Positions 35,968 through 45,914 are shown, counted from the stretch's first letter. The stretch is DNA of 64,000 nt from CAYMWF01 sp964394085 [NCBI: uncultured Gemmatimonadota bacterium] (GCA_964394085.1 CAYMWF010000024.1:1-64000), one strand, 5' to 3'. Notes: generated from the sequence alone by a model not told the origin. A program made the numbers and translations.

Positions 35968-37815
35968 ATGCGGAACAGTCAGGACAGCCGGATTGAAAAC
36001 GCTCTCCGAACGCTGGAAACCGGAATCGTCGATCCCAGGGCGCTCAATATTCAACCCGCACAGGAGATGCGGCTTCGACGGGCGATCGAGAGGGTCGGAG
36101 CGCAGCTTGCCGGAGCGGGAGAACCGGTGCTTACCGTGGCGCTTGCGGGATGTACGGGTTCAGGCAAGAGCACATTGATCAATGCCCTTGCCGGCGCCCC
36201 CATCGCCGGTGTTTCCGAGCACAGGCCATGCACGACGGGGATCAATGTCTATCATCACGAAGCCGTTCCCGGGGAAGAGCTCTTCAAAGAGCTGGCGGAA
36301 ACCGCAGAATTCGTTCCGCATGCCAGGCCCGAGCTCAGGTTCAAAGTTATCGTCGATACTCCCGATCTGGATTCCTTTGCGACCGGCAACCGGAAGATTA
36401 CCCGCGCCCTTCTCAAGACGGCGGGTCTCGTAATCTACATTTTCAGTCCTGAACGGTACCTTGAAGAACGCGCCTGGTCGGTCATCCGCGAGGAAAAACG
36501 TTTCAGCCGCTCACTGGCTGTCCTGAACAAGTCGGATACGGTCTCTCCTGATGTTCTCGAGAAGATTTCGGGTGATATCCGCGACAGGTTTTTTGAAATG
36601 GGACTGCCGGATGTCAGGCTCCTCCGGCTCAGCGCCGCTTCCAATACGCCGGGGATGATCGACGCTCCGGCGGCCGGGTCGACAAAAGAGCCAATCGACG
36701 AATTCGCTTCCCTCAGGGCGTTTCTCGAGTTCGAACTGAGATCGGGAGAGGTTTTCCAGATGCTTCGGCGGCAGCGGATCAACGTTGTCGAGGTCCTCCG
36801 CGAAAAAGTGGCGGAGGTCGTCAGACCCGGTGAAATCAGAACCGCGATCGAGCGGTTGAGCGCCGCCGTTGAAGATCACGGGGAAAAAGCCGCTGATGAA
36901 CTTGCAGGGATATTGAAAAACCGAATATCGGCGATCACTTCACAGCTCGAACCTTTAATCATTATTCGCAAACACCAGCGGTTCTGGGGGCCGTTCCGTG
37001 TTTGGCTCGCTGTTTCGGATTTTCTGTCCTACCGGTTGCCTCAACTGGTGAGAGGCATCAGGTTCGCGGGAACGCGTGGAGAAGGTTCGATAGTCGAGAA
37101 AGCGCTCAGGCTCGATTATTCAGACCGGGTTGATGATCTGTTATCCGCCGGCGCTCTCGAATTGCAGAATGTCTGCTACGAAGAGAATCTACCCCTGGAA
37201 CGCTGGCGGACGATTACCGAAAAGGACAGCGGGAGCGCTTTACTGCTGACGATTGCAAACGATGTCGAAGCGAAATTCGAAGGAATATCGGAAGACGCGT
37301 CGACGGGCGGCGCAGTGGCTGCATGGCTGATCAGTCTGATCGCATTCCTTTTTCCCGTGGGGCTCGCGGTGTTCGGCACTTATATCCTTGTCGGCGATAT
37401 TCTGAATGCAAGATTTTCAGGTTTCGGCGTTCTCCAGACATTTATTGTTCTAACGCTTCTCGGGTATCTCCATCTTCATGTTCTCACCGCGCTTTTTTTC
37501 CGCTCCGGCAGGCCGGCTTCATCCAGGCGGATCGGTGAATCAGTCTTGAGAAAAACGGTCAAGGATATTTTTAAACGATGGCTTGCCTCTTACCGGGCCG
37601 ACATCGATGCGGATATCAGGAGATTCGAAGAGCCCCTGAAGGTCCTGGCCGAGCAGGCCGCCGAAATTCCGGCGGTCGGCGATCCCGCACGGAGCGAAAC
37701 CTCTCATTCCGATCTTTCCGAACCGGTTGAAAAAGCGGCAACCGGGCAATCCGGCGAGGTGATTCCGCCGGCGGAAAGCCTGAAGCGGACCGTCGAGCAG
37801 ATGGAGTCTGAATGA
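35968..37815 (+). CDS. Membrane-anchored dynamin-like GTPase, second of the pair
   Basis: 615 residues; ATG with AGG upstream. G domain near the N-terminus: VALAGCTGSGKSTLINALAG (about 55-74), G2 Thr in RPCTTGINVY, G3 IVDTPDLDSFATG, G4 VLNKSDTV. A helical middle follows (230-440). Two membrane helices lie at about 450-470 (LISLIAFLFPVGLAVFGTYI) and 488-510 (QTFIVLTLLGYLHLHVLTAL), then a polar tail rich in Glu/Pro. Anchored dynamin-like proteins act at the inner membrane in fusion, stabilisation after stress, or phage defence. It lies close behind the first GTPase and overlaps the YgbA gene by ATGA, so the three are one operon. Confidence 0.82.
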   Translation: MRNSQDSRIENALRTLETGIVDPRALNIQPAQEMRLRRAIERVGAQLAGAGEPVLTVALAGCTGSGKSTLINALAGAPIAGVSEHRPCTTGINVYHHEAVPGEELFKELAETAEFVPHARPELRFKVIVDTPDLDSFATGNRKITRALLKTAGLVIYIFSPERYLEERAWSVIREEKRFSRSLAVLNKSDTVSPDVLEKISGDIRDRFFEMGLPDVRLLRLSAASNTPGMIDAPAAGSTKEPIDEFASLRAFLEFELRSGEVFQMLRRQRINVVEVLREKVAEVVRPGEIRTAIERLSAAVEDHGEKAADELAGILKNRISAITSQLEPLIIIRKHQRFWGPFRVWLAVSDFLSYRLPQLVRGIRFAGTRGEGSIVEKALRLDYSDRVDDLLSAGALELQNVCYEENLPLERWRTITEKDSGSALLLTIANDVEAKFEGISEDASTGGAVAAWLISLIAFLFPVGLAVFGTYILVGDILNARFSGFGVLQTFIVLTLLGYLHLHVLTALFFRSGRPASSRRIGESVLRKTVKDIFKRWLASYRADIDADIRRFEEPLKVLAEQAAEIPAVGDPARSETSHSDLSEPVEKAATGQSGEVIPPAESLKRTVEQMESE

Positions 37816-38171
37816 GCCGTTCTGAATCGAAATTCGAACATCGCCGGTTGCGGCGCGAGAGAAAGACCGTGGCCGCCATGCAGCGGATCTATTGCCGGGC
37901 CAACCACGGGACGGCAAGAGGATTATGCGCCGAATGCGATGAATTGAAGGCGTACTCCGAAGCCCGTCTTGCGGCGTGCCCGTACGGATGGGAAAAACCT
38001 CCCTGCTCGGAATGCACGATCCACTGCTACAAACCGGAGAGAAGGGAACAGATCCGTGCGGTTATGCGATACGCAGGCCCTCGAATGTTTTTCCGGCATC
38101 CGATCCTGGCTGTCCATCACCTGCTGAATAAACGGAAGACAAATCGCGTGTCGGATACAGCAAAGGTGTAA
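37812..38171 (+). CDS. ygbA: YgbA-like nitrous-oxide-stimulated-promoter family protein
   Basis: 119 residues; ATG overlaps the GTPase stop. The family signature is unmistakable: MQRIYCRANHG, LCAECDELKAYSEARL, ACPYGWEKPPCSECTIHCYK and RAVMRYAGPRMFFRHPILAV. Seven to eight Cys/His in a regular layout suggest a metal-binding or iron-sulfur-binding protein. In Escherichia coli the gene belongs to the NsrR (nitric-oxide) regulon and helps recovery from NO stress, but its chemistry is not fully known. Here it closes an operon with two dynamin-like GTPases, which is an unusual partner set. The stop codon touches the hairpin that begins at 38171. Confidence 0.9.
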   Translation: MSRSESKFEHRRLRRERKTVAAMQRIYCRANHGTARGLCAECDELKAYSEARLAACPYGWEKPPCSECTIHCYKPERREQIRAVMRYAGPRMFFRHPILAVHHLLNKRKTNRVSDTAKV

Positions 38172-38217
38172 GGGCACGGGTCAAAATAAATCGGTGATTT
38201 ATTTTGACCCGTACCCT
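38171..38217. repeat. Hairpin of the dispersed inverted-repeat family
   Basis: Arms 38171-38192 and 38196-38217 (22 bases each, one mismatch) flank a GGT loop. The arm AGGGCACGGGTCAAAATAAA is related to the arms of the 1143-1321 element, which has a 137-base centre instead of 3 bases. It starts on the last base of the YgbA stop codon and could also end that transcript. Confidence 0.6.
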
Positions 38218-38376
38218 AAATCGATACACGGCTGCCCCTGTTTTGGCTTGTCTGCTCCGTCAACTCCGGTATAGTGACCGAAGAGTGACGGAGCGGTGAG
38301 GTTCGGATATCCGGTGAACTTCCGGTGCCTTACGGCTGAAACTCGGGAGCGATGCGGGTCAACAAGGAGAAGTAGA

Positions 38377-40041
38377 ATGTGTGAAGTGTATCCGGGTCGA
38401 AAACGAAAACAGGCGGCTGCTTTCGGCAAAATCGCCGCGGTACTTCTTTTGCTCTGCGTTTTTACATTTCCGGCTTCATCCGGAGAATATCCTGAATTGA
38501 AGCGGGCTTCGGAAATGATGGAAACCGTGTTAAGCATGGAAGGGGATATTTTTGCGCCGAATTCGTTCGGGAAAGCGCAGAAATATTATGACAAGGCGAG
38601 TTCGGCCGCGGAAAAAGGCAAGGCCAGACAGACTGTCGAAAACGCTGAAAAATCCCTGGAGCAACTGGAGAACGCGGTCAAGGCTACCGAACTGGCGAAG
38701 ATCACTTTAGAAACGTACCTGGAGCCGAGGGCAAAAGCGATTGCGGCGGATGCTCCCGAAATTGTATCGCACGCATTCAATAAGGCGGAGGCGCAGCTGA
38801 AGAAAGCAACGGCCAAGCTCGAGTCGGGCGACATGAGGGCGGCCCTGGACGAGGCCGCGAAATCAACTCCTTTATACGATTCGTCCGAGTTGTCCGCCAT
38901 CAAGATTACCGTCATGTCAGAAGCGGATAAGCTCATCCAGGAAGCGATCAAGGATGAAGCCGAGAAGTTTGCATTGATTACCCTCAACAAGGCGCGCTCT
39001 TCCCGCACCCTTACAAACGCCATCCTCGACAAGGATCGGTACGACAGGGAAAACGCCGAGAACGAAATCGCCGCAGCCGAGTACGAGGCCCGCCACGCGT
39101 CCAATATCGCCCAGACCGTCCGTTCGCTCAACAGGAACGACCAGGACTGGGAGAAACTGATACTGGTCGAAGAAGACCGTCTCAACAAGGTCGGAAAGCT
39201 GTTCGGCGCGGAGCGTCTCAATTTCGAAAAAGGTTCCGAGGCGGCCGTAGACAGCCTGGTGGCCCTGATCGGCCGGCTCCAGGGCGATAAAGCCGGATTT
39301 ATAAAAATGAATGCGATCCTCGCTAAAAAGCTCGGTCTTATTTCCGACAGGCCGGACGAAACGTCTTACGGAGATCCGGTCGCCCTGGCGGGTGAAATCG
39401 ATGAAGAAGTCTCCCGTCTTCTGGAAGAAAGAAAAATCCTTGCAGGATTTTTCGGGTCGTTTCAGACTTCGCTGGCCCGTCTCGGCCTTGAAATTTCCGG
39501 CGACAGCCTGCCCGAACTTTCCAAATCGATAGAAGAAGGTTTGACGTTCGTTTTTACCCAGATAGACAGTCTGAAAATGTCGTTCGAAAAGATCTCCTCC
39601 GAACTGGAAACACGCAAAGAAAGAGAAGACAAATTCTGGACGGCCAAAACGATGCTCCGCCCATCTGAAGGTGAAGTCCTCTTCAATACCGCGAACGAGA
39701 TTGTAGTCAGGCTCCTGGGGCTCTCATTCGACCCCGGCAGGAGCGAACTGAAAGACCGGCACGCGCTGCTCCTGAGAAAAGCGGGGGATATTATCAGGAT
39801 GTTTCCCGGTTCGAATATCAGCGTGGAGGGGCATACCGATTCACGGGGCGATCGAACCACCAACCTGCGACTTTCCAGGAAGCGGGCGGAAGCTGTGAAG
39901 GTATACCTGCAGCAGGGTCTCATGCTGCCGGACGAACGGATATCGGCTACCGGCTTCGGCTCGGACAAACCGATTGCCTCGAACAGCACCTCGGAGGGCC
40001 GCGCAAGGAACCGGAGGATCGATATAACAATCAAATATTGA
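38377..40041 (+). CDS. OmpA-family protein with long coiled-coil region
   Basis: 554 residues from the ATG at 38377, which has AAGGAG seven bases upstream; a start at 38296 lacks one. Signal peptide to about residue 35 (IAAVLLLLCVFTFPASSG). The middle (about 50-430) is Ala/Glu/Lys-rich with heptads (AEKGKARQTVENAEKSLEQL), a long coiled coil resembling the DUF4398-type repeats. The C-terminal OmpA peptidoglycan-binding domain runs from about 440: SFDPGRSELKDRHALLL, SVEGHTDSRGDRTTNLRLSR (Asp and Arg that contact diaminopimelate) and FGSDKPIASNSTSEGRARNR. It tethers the envelope to peptidoglycan. It is probably independent of the operon upstream. Confidence 0.88.
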   Translation: MCEVYPGRKRKQAAAFGKIAAVLLLLCVFTFPASSGEYPELKRASEMMETVLSMEGDIFAPNSFGKAQKYYDKASSAAEKGKARQTVENAEKSLEQLENAVKATELAKITLETYLEPRAKAIAADAPEIVSHAFNKAEAQLKKATAKLESGDMRAALDEAAKSTPLYDSSELSAIKITVMSEADKLIQEAIKDEAEKFALITLNKARSSRTLTNAILDKDRYDRENAENEIAAAEYEARHASNIAQTVRSLNRNDQDWEKLILVEEDRLNKVGKLFGAERLNFEKGSEAAVDSLVALIGRLQGDKAGFIKMNAILAKKLGLISDRPDETSYGDPVALAGEIDEEVSRLLEERKILAGFFGSFQTSLARLGLEISGDSLPELSKSIEEGLTFVFTQIDSLKMSFEKISSELETRKEREDKFWTAKTMLRPSEGEVLFNTANEIVVRLLGLSFDPGRSELKDRHALLLRKAGDIIRMFPGSNISVEGHTDSRGDRTTNLRLSRKRAEAVKVYLQQGLMLPDERISATGFGSDKPIASNSTSEGRARNRRIDITIKY

Positions 40042-40042
40042 C

Positions 40043-40067
40043 CCGGCCGCCGGGAACCGCCTGCCGG
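40043..40067. terminator. Weak hairpin between convergent genes
   Basis: CCGGC (40043-40047) can pair with GCCGG (40063-40067), and GACC/GGTC extend the pairing outward. It lies just after the OmpA stop and just before the stop of the minus-strand kinase. No T-run follows. Confidence 0.25.
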
Positions 40068-40072
40068 ACCGG

Positions 40073-41908
40073 TCAGGGTGCATCCAGCACCTCGCGCACT
40101 TTCCGTAGAAGTTTCTTGATATCGAACGGTTTTTCGATGAGGGCCGTGTCTTCGTCAAGCACACCTCGATGGGCGATAATGTCATCGGTGTAGCCGGACA
40201 TGTAAAGGACCCTGATATCCGGCTTTATCGAAACGACCCGCTCGTACAATTCCTTCCCGTTCATCTCCGGCATCTCCACATCCGTCAGAAGCAGATGGAT
40301 CTCCTCAGCATACTTTTTGAACATCCGGTAGGCGTCACTCCCGCTTTCAGCCTCCAGGACGCGATATCCGTTGTTTTCGAGCATCTTTCTGGTCAAAGTG
40401 CGAACCATCTCCTGGTCTTCGGCCAGAAGCACCGTCTCCTTGCCGGGGACTACCGTTTTTTTATCGGGTTCGACGATCTCTTCGACTTCTCCCCGAACCC
40501 TGGGCAGATAAATCCTGACGCTCGTACCCTCGCCGGGTTCGGAATCGGCATGGATGAATCCGCCATGCTGCTTTATGATTCCATAAACCGTGGATAATCC
40601 CAGGCCGGTTCCCTTACCCATTTCTTTGGTCGTAAAGAACGGTTCGAAGATGTTGTCGAGTACTTCCTTTTCCATACCGTATCCGTCGTCGCTTACCGCC
40701 AGCATCACGAATTCGCCGGGTACGGCACCTATGTGGTTTCTGCAAAACTCTTCGTCAATCGAAACGTTCGCGGTTTCGATGGTTAAATTACCGCCGTTCG
40801 GCATGGCGTCCCGTGCGTTTATTACCAGGTTGATAAGAATCTGGTCCAGCTGTCCCGGATCTACCTTGGTCCGCCATAAGTCTTCTGCAGATACGAGGCG
40901 TAATTCAATATCTTCCTCGATGAGTCGCAAAAGAATCTTCTGCGATCGATTCATCCTCTGGTTGATATCGACTATCCTGGGTTCGATAGTCTGCTTGCGG
41001 GAGAAGGCGAGAAGCTGGGATGTCAGTTGAGAGCAGCTTTCCGCCGCCTTCAGGATTGCTTTCACATCGCGGGCCCTGGGGTCGTCGGGAGCCAGCGATG
41101 ATTCGATCAGTTCGGAATAGCCCCTGATAGCGGTCAGCATGTTGTTGAAGTCGTGGGCCACGCCCCCGGCCAGTCGGCCTATCGCCTCCATCTGCTGCGT
41201 CTGGCGGAGTTGCGCCTCCAGCCTGGATTTCTCTTTCTCCGCTTTCTTGCGGTCGGCGTTCTCAGCCAGCAGCCGTTCGTTGGCCGCCGTCAATTCGGCG
41301 GTGCGCTCTTTCACCCGCTCTTCCAGCCTGTCGTGAGCATCCTGAAGCGCTTTCTCCATCCTTTTTCGCGCTTTCTCTTTCCTTTCAGCCAGCAATCTGG
41401 CGTGCAGCACCGGTGCTATGGCATCGGCGAGGATTTGACCCAATCGAAGGTCGTCCCGGGTATAGGCGGTTTTCTTGTTGGCCACCTGAAACAATCCGAT
41501 AACATCTCCCATGTGGACGATCGGAACCGTAATATTCCTGGTGATGTCGATATGCCCTTCCGGAACGAGGGCGGAATGTTCATTGGAATAAAGTATTTTC
41601 TTTTCCCGTATGGCCCGGGGCCAGATACTGTCGCCCCATGTTTCTCTGGGAAATACTATATTCTTCTCCGGAATCTGACACCGGTTCCAGATATGACGGG
41701 TCATAGAAGGGACTACGAGCGCTCCCTTTTCGTCGATGTAACCGAATACTCCGAACTCGCTTGCCATACTTTCCAGAAGAACGGTCAGGACTTCTCCATA
41801 CATCTCATCGCCGGAGATCGTAAGGAAAATCTTGTCTATCCGATACCGATAATTCAGCTCTCGTTCCGAGAAACCCGGTGTCTTCCCGGCGGGTTGTTTA
41901 TCATACAT
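40073..41908 (-). CDS. Hybrid histidine kinase: GAF, coiled coil, HisKA-HATPase, REC
   Basis: 611 residues, ATG at 41908. A GAF domain at about 30-180 ([40 protein letters not shown]) replaces a membrane sensor, so it is cytosolic. A coiled coil ([20 protein letters not shown]) leads to the H-box [17 protein letters not shown] (His about 254). The ATPase motifs are [24 protein letters not shown] and [15 protein letters not shown]. The receiver ([24 protein letters not shown], phospho-Asp about 540; IEKPFDI) closes the protein. The H-box and receiver are near-twins of those in the kinase at 30702. It is divergent from the PAS-LuxR gene at 42266, whose promoter shares the 357-base intergenic region. 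Confidence 0.93.
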   Translation of the reverse strand: MYDKQPAGKTPGFSERELNYRYRIDKIFLTISGDEMYGEVLTVLLESMASEFGVFGYIDEKGALVVPSMTRHIWNRCQIPEKNIVFPRETWGDSIWPRAIREKKILYSNEHSALVPEGHIDITRNITVPIVHMGDVIGLFQVANKKTAYTRDDLRLGQILADAIAPVLHARLLAERKEKARKRMEKALQDAHDRLEERVKERTAELTAANERLLAENADRKKAEKEKSRLEAQLRQTQQMEAIGRLAGGVAHDFNNMLTAIRGYSELIESSLAPDDPRARDVKAILKAAESCSQLTSQLLAFSRKQTIEPRIVDINQRMNRSQKILLRLIEEDIELRLVSAEDLWRTKVDPGQLDQILINLVINARDAMPNGGNLTIETANVSIDEEFCRNHIGAVPGEFVMLAVSDDGYGMEKEVLDNIFEPFFTTKEMGKGTGLGLSTVYGIIKQHGGFIHADSEPGEGTSVRIYLPRVRGEVEEIVEPDKKTVVPGKETVLLAEDQEMVRTLTRKMLENNGYRVLEAESGSDAYRMFKKYAEEIHLLLTDVEMPEMNGKELYERVVSIKPDIRVLYMSGYTDDIIAHRGVLDEDTALIEKPFDIKKLLRKVREVLDAP

Positions 41909-42265
41909 TTATTTGTATTCCTCGTACGCTCCTCATTCCATCCTCAATATAGATGACGTAATATGATAATAAATTCACACAGGCATAAAAAGAAGAAATA
42001 TAAGAATTTTCAACCCGGAAAAATAACATAGGAAATACGCAGACTTAATACGTGGAAGCAAGGTGGCTGCAATCAGCCGGATAGTTGGACGATTAACAAA
42101 TATATACGACAGACGACTACGTAGAAAACACGCAGTAAAGTTCTATGTTGTTATATCAACCCATATTGGATACATTCAGCGCATGTCATTCATTAACAGA
42201 ACAAGAAACGCTCTGTAAAACCAACCACGTAGAAGCAGCCGAATTCCCGGTAAGAAGGAATTGTT
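41909..42265. other. AT-rich divergent intergenic region, 357 bases
   Basis: It separates the minus-strand kinase from the plus-strand PAS-LuxR gene and must hold both promoters. It is clearly richer in A/T than its surroundings. A short hairpin GGCTG-CAAT-CAGCC lies at 42065-42078. Similar words (ACGTGGAAGCA near 42050 and ACGTAGAAGCAG near 42230) occur twice. I cannot name a binding site or a small gene. Confidence 0.4.
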
Positions 42266-43480
42266 TTGCCGCGACCCGAAAGAAAAACTGAAGTTCTTGA
42301 GAGAGTAGGAAAAATAGGGTTCTTATCCTTTGATCTTGAATCGGAAAAAGTCGAGTGGTCGCCGGGGCTGTATTCTATTTTCGGAATTCCAGGCACCGAG
42401 CCTGCGCCGAGCATGCAAAGGTTTTTCGAATATGTTCAACCGGGCGACCGCGAATCTATCGAATCGGCTTTTCGAAAAGCTGTTGAAGAATACGTTCCTT
42501 TCAGCATCTGGATCTCGGCTAAAAATATGGATGCCGCTAACCTGACCCTTTCCTGCAAAGGGGATTTTGAAAACGATGAAACAGGCCGTCCGGTCAGTCT
42601 CGTCTCCGTGGTTCATGACATGACGGATTACGGAGACAAGATTGCTTCACTGGAGGAAACCGAAATAAAATACCGGACGCTGGTCGAGCACTCTCCGGAT
42701 GCGGTCGCGCTGCACTGTGAAGGGAAAATTGTCTATGTCAATCGCGCCGGGCTGCTGCTCGCGGGTGTTGATGACGAACGGATGCTGCTGGGGAAGACCA
42801 TCGAATCATTCATCCCCGAGGATTCAATGGAAGATGTCAGGGAACGCCGGCGTCAAGTCGAGAGCGGCAATGTCGTCCCGTTCGTCGAAAGGAAGGTGAT
42901 CAGGCCCGACGGGAAGATTCTGGATATTGAAGCTGCGCAAATTCCATACAATTACAGAGGTAAACCTGGCGGACAGGTGGTTATCAGGGACATCAGCGAG
43001 AGAAAAAAGATAGAACGGCGGCTGCTGGACAACGAAAAATTGTTGAAGCGGCAGTACAGGATGCTGGAAGAGAAGAACATCGCACTGAGAGAGCTGATGA
43101 CCCAGATAGTGCTTGAAAAAGAAAACATGGAAATGCGCGTAAACTCGAATGTCGATACGCTGGTTCTCCCGCTGCTGGCAAGACTGAAAGAAAAGGGGTC
43201 GCCGGTCACCAAAGATGATCTTTACCTGCTGGAAGAAAATCTGAAAAAAATCACTGAAGAATTCGGGATGAAGATTTCGGGAAGGATGCTCGGTTTGACG
43301 CGTCGCGAGATCGAAATATGTAATCTGATCAGGAGCTCAATGAGCACGAAGCAGGTAGCCGATTTTCTGAACATTGCACCCAGGACGGTTGAAACCCATC
43401 GAAACAACATCCGCAAGAAGTTCGGGATACGCAAAAACGTCGTCAACCTGACGACATTTCTCAATTCCCTCGATAAATAG
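42266..43480 (+). CDS. PAS-PAS-LuxR-type transcription regulator
   Basis: 404 residues from a TTG at 42266 (AAGGAA five bases upstream). Two PAS domains: about 15-120 (VEWSPGLYSIFGIPGTEPAP, a PAS fold) and 135-250 (YRTLVEHSPDAVALHCEGKI, then GQVVIRDISERKKIE). A short coiled coil follows (NEKLLKRQYRMLEEKNIALR). The C-terminal LuxR-type HTH: GLTRREIEICNLIRSSMSTK, then QVADFLNIAPRTVETHRNNI, with the typical recognition helix. It has no receiver, so it senses directly through PAS. Located divergently from the GAF-hybrid kinase, it could belong to the same signalling set. A cofactor in PAS is possible but not visible. Confidence 0.85.
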   Translation: MPRPERKTEVLERVGKIGFLSFDLESEKVEWSPGLYSIFGIPGTEPAPSMQRFFEYVQPGDRESIESAFRKAVEEYVPFSIWISAKNMDAANLTLSCKGDFENDETGRPVSLVSVVHDMTDYGDKIASLEETEIKYRTLVEHSPDAVALHCEGKIVYVNRAGLLLAGVDDERMLLGKTIESFIPEDSMEDVRERRRQVESGNVVPFVERKVIRPDGKILDIEAAQIPYNYRGKPGGQVVIRDISERKKIERRLLDNEKLLKRQYRMLEEKNIALRELMTQIVLEKENMEMRVNSNVDTLVLPLLARLKEKGSPVTKDDLYLLEENLKKITEEFGMKISGRMLGLTRREIEICNLIRSSMSTKQVADFLNIAPRTVETHRNNIRKKFGIRKNVVNLTTFLNSLDK

Positions 43481-43637
43481 AGCAGTCGCCCCGATTACAG
43501 GCTGTACCTCGCCCAATGTTCGATTAATGCCACTTTCTGAATAAGGAATTTACTTTCAAACCGCCGGTTTGTATATTGGCTTCGTTGATAGCGTTCTCCC
43601 GGAGCGTGAACGATTCCAAATTTATTGCGAGGTCGAA

Positions 43638-45914
43638 ATGAAGATTCTAGTTATTTTCCATACCGCTCTGTTCCTCTGCTTCTTAACACTTATTCAGGTT
43701 GCCGATGCCGGTACGTCCTGCTCGGTATCGGGGGTGGTTACCGACCAGGGCGGCAATCCCCTCCCTCATTCCGATGTAATCGTCTCGGGAACTTCCCGCG
43801 GAGCTTCGGCGGCTCCCGACGGAAGATTTTTCATCCGCGGCCTGGAGCCGGGCCGGTACGAAATCGCGGCTTCGCGGGTGGGATTCAAGCGGGTGGCGAA
43901 ACGGATCGATTTGAAGGTCGGCCGGGAAGCGGAGCTGACTTTCGCTCTCCCCGCCGAACCGTTGCTGCTGGAGGAACTCGTGGTCACCGCGAAGTTCGAG
44001 CGGGCCTATCCTTCGCCGCTGCTGGTGGAAAAAAGAGCTCCGGCAACATCAATAGTCGATTCCGGCGAGCTGTTGAAGAGTATCCCCGGTGTATCGACCG
44101 TAAAGAAGGGGGCGACGGGCCAGGATCCGGTGCTGAGAGGATTCAGGCAGGACCAGGTCCTCGTTCTTCTCGACGGGGCCGCGAGGACCACCTGCGCATG
44201 CCCCAACAGGATGGATCCCCCTACAAGCCATATCCAGGTCGAAGACATCGAAAAGATCGAGTTGTTCAAGGGGCCGTTCACCGTGAGATACGGCGAGACG
44301 CCGGGCGGTTTGATCAATATCGTCTTAAAGAGACCCGACGTATCGGGCTCGCTGTTCAAGGGACGTGTAGATTTCGGCTACGAGCCGGACCATGACGGCA
44401 TCATGGGGCGCTTGTCGGCCACCACGGCGTTCGATGACCGGTTCGCCGTCTTTCTGGGGGGAGGATACAGGGAGGAAGGCGACTACAGGGACGGAGACGA
44501 CAACGTGGTCAGAGCGGGGGCGAAAGTCAGTGATTATTCCCTGAAAGGGAGGTTCGATCCCACGTCGCGGCTGAGGTTCCAGGCGACGCTCAGGAGCTCC
44601 GACACGAGGGACGTGCCGTATCCCGCGCTCATGATGGACATGGACAAAGACATCTTCAAACTCTATTCACTGGATATTTCGTCGCTCCCCCCCGGCGGGC
44701 CGGTCGAAAGCCTGGGCGGCACGGTGTACATGACTACGCTCGACCACGGCATGTCCAACAACGAATCGAAAACCAACTACAGCAAGGTGCACGCCGTCGC
44801 GGATATCGAAGCGAGCACTTTCGGAGGCAGGTGCGAGGCCAGGCTCAAACCCGCGGCATCCGGCGCTGTCTGGACCGGATTCGATTTTTTATCGATCTGG
44901 AAAAATGGAACGAGATTCAAGGATTTCGTATCACCGCAGAAGACGGACGCGACCGACAAAATATGGCCCGACGCGACTCAGAACCGTATCGGCCTGTTCG
45001 CTGAATCGAGGCTTCCTCTCTCAGAGGATGTTTCGGTGCTCGCCGGCTTGAGGGCGGGTTGGGCTCTTTACGAAGCAGCGGAGGCCGATTCTTCATTTTT
45101 GGCCTATTCGAGCGGCTCCCTCGAGAGCACGAATTTCCTCCCCGCGGGCGATATCTCGCTGCTGTGGCGGGCAACTCCGGGCTGGGAGATAGGTCTTTCC
45201 GCCGGCGCGGGGAGCCGTGCGCCATCGCTGACCGAAAAATATATAAACAGGTTCCAGATCGGCCTGGACAGCTACGAATATCTGGGTGACCCGGGAATAG
45301 AACCCGAGATAAATTACCAGACCGAGCTCAGCGCCGCTTTCAGCAGGGAATCTCTCGAGATCGGCTGTTCGGCCTATATCGGTTACCTGTACAATGCCAT
45401 AACGGGTTTCGTAGACACACTGAGTTCCGATCCCGATCCGGTAGTCGTGAAAAGATTCGGGAATCTCGACAAGGCGAGACACGCGGGCGGCGAATTATCC
45501 GCAGCCTACCGGTTCGATATCGGATATTACATGTCGAGCTCGCTGTCGTATACGAGGGGAACGAACCTTGTCGATGACGAACCGCTTCCCGAAATGCCTC
45601 CGCTGGAAGCAAATGTGGTTCTCGGATACGAACATTGGCGAAAGCGGGTGAGAATCGAGCTGGACGGGCGGTTCGCGGCCCGGCAGAACAGGGTGTCATC
45701 CCTTTACGGCGAAGAAGAAACGCCCGGATTTTCGGTTTTCGGCGGCGAGATCGAACTGCGCCTGTTGGATCACTTCAGGGTCATCGCCGGTATCGACAAC
45801 ATTTTCGATGAACAGTACTACGAACACTTGAGCAGGCGCGAAAAGATAGCCGACGGTGAACCGATTCCGGAAGAGGGCAGGAATGTCTATACCAGGATAT
45901 CATTCTCCTGGTGA
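43638..45914 (+). CDS. TonB-dependent outer-membrane receptor with carboxypeptidase-like regulatory domain
   Basis: 758 residues from the ATG at 43638 with GAGGT four bases upstream (the frame also opens at 43569, without a site). Signal peptide to about 23. A carboxypeptidase-regulatory-like domain covers 27-105 (VSGVVTDQGGNPLPHSDVIV; GRFFIRGLEPGRYEIAASRV). The plug follows (SGELLKSIPGVSTVKKGATG; LRGFRQDQVLVLLDGA) and the 22-strand barrel ends with VYTRISFSW, a C-terminal aromatic. The plug carries CACPNRMDPPTSHIQ at about 184-198, a Cys-x-Cys...Met...His cluster like that of copper-linked TonB receptors (OprC/NosA). A metal or metallophore substrate is inferred. No TonB-ExbBD is nearby. Confidence 0.9.
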   Translation: MKILVIFHTALFLCFLTLIQVADAGTSCSVSGVVTDQGGNPLPHSDVIVSGTSRGASAAPDGRFFIRGLEPGRYEIAASRVGFKRVAKRIDLKVGREAELTFALPAEPLLLEELVVTAKFERAYPSPLLVEKRAPATSIVDSGELLKSIPGVSTVKKGATGQDPVLRGFRQDQVLVLLDGAARTTCACPNRMDPPTSHIQVEDIEKIELFKGPFTVRYGETPGGLINIVLKRPDVSGSLFKGRVDFGYEPDHDGIMGRLSATTAFDDRFAVFLGGGYREEGDYRDGDDNVVRAGAKVSDYSLKGRFDPTSRLRFQATLRSSDTRDVPYPALMMDMDKDIFKLYSLDISSLPPGGPVESLGGTVYMTTLDHGMSNNESKTNYSKVHAVADIEASTFGGRCEARLKPAASGAVWTGFDFLSIWKNGTRFKDFVSPQKTDATDKIWPDATQNRIGLFAESRLPLSEDVSVLAGLRAGWALYEAAEADSSFLAYSSGSLESTNFLPAGDISLLWRATPGWEIGLSAGAGSRAPSLTEKYINRFQIGLDSYEYLGDPGIEPEINYQTELSAAFSRESLEIGCSAYIGYLYNAITGFVDTLSSDPDPVVVKRFGNLDKARHAGGELSAAYRFDIGYYMSSSLSYTRGTNLVDDEPLPEMPPLEANVVLGYEHWRKRVRIELDGRFAARQNRVSSLYGEEETPGFSVFGGEIELRLLDHFRVIAGIDNIFDEQYYEHLSRREKIADGEPIPEEGRNVYTRISFSW

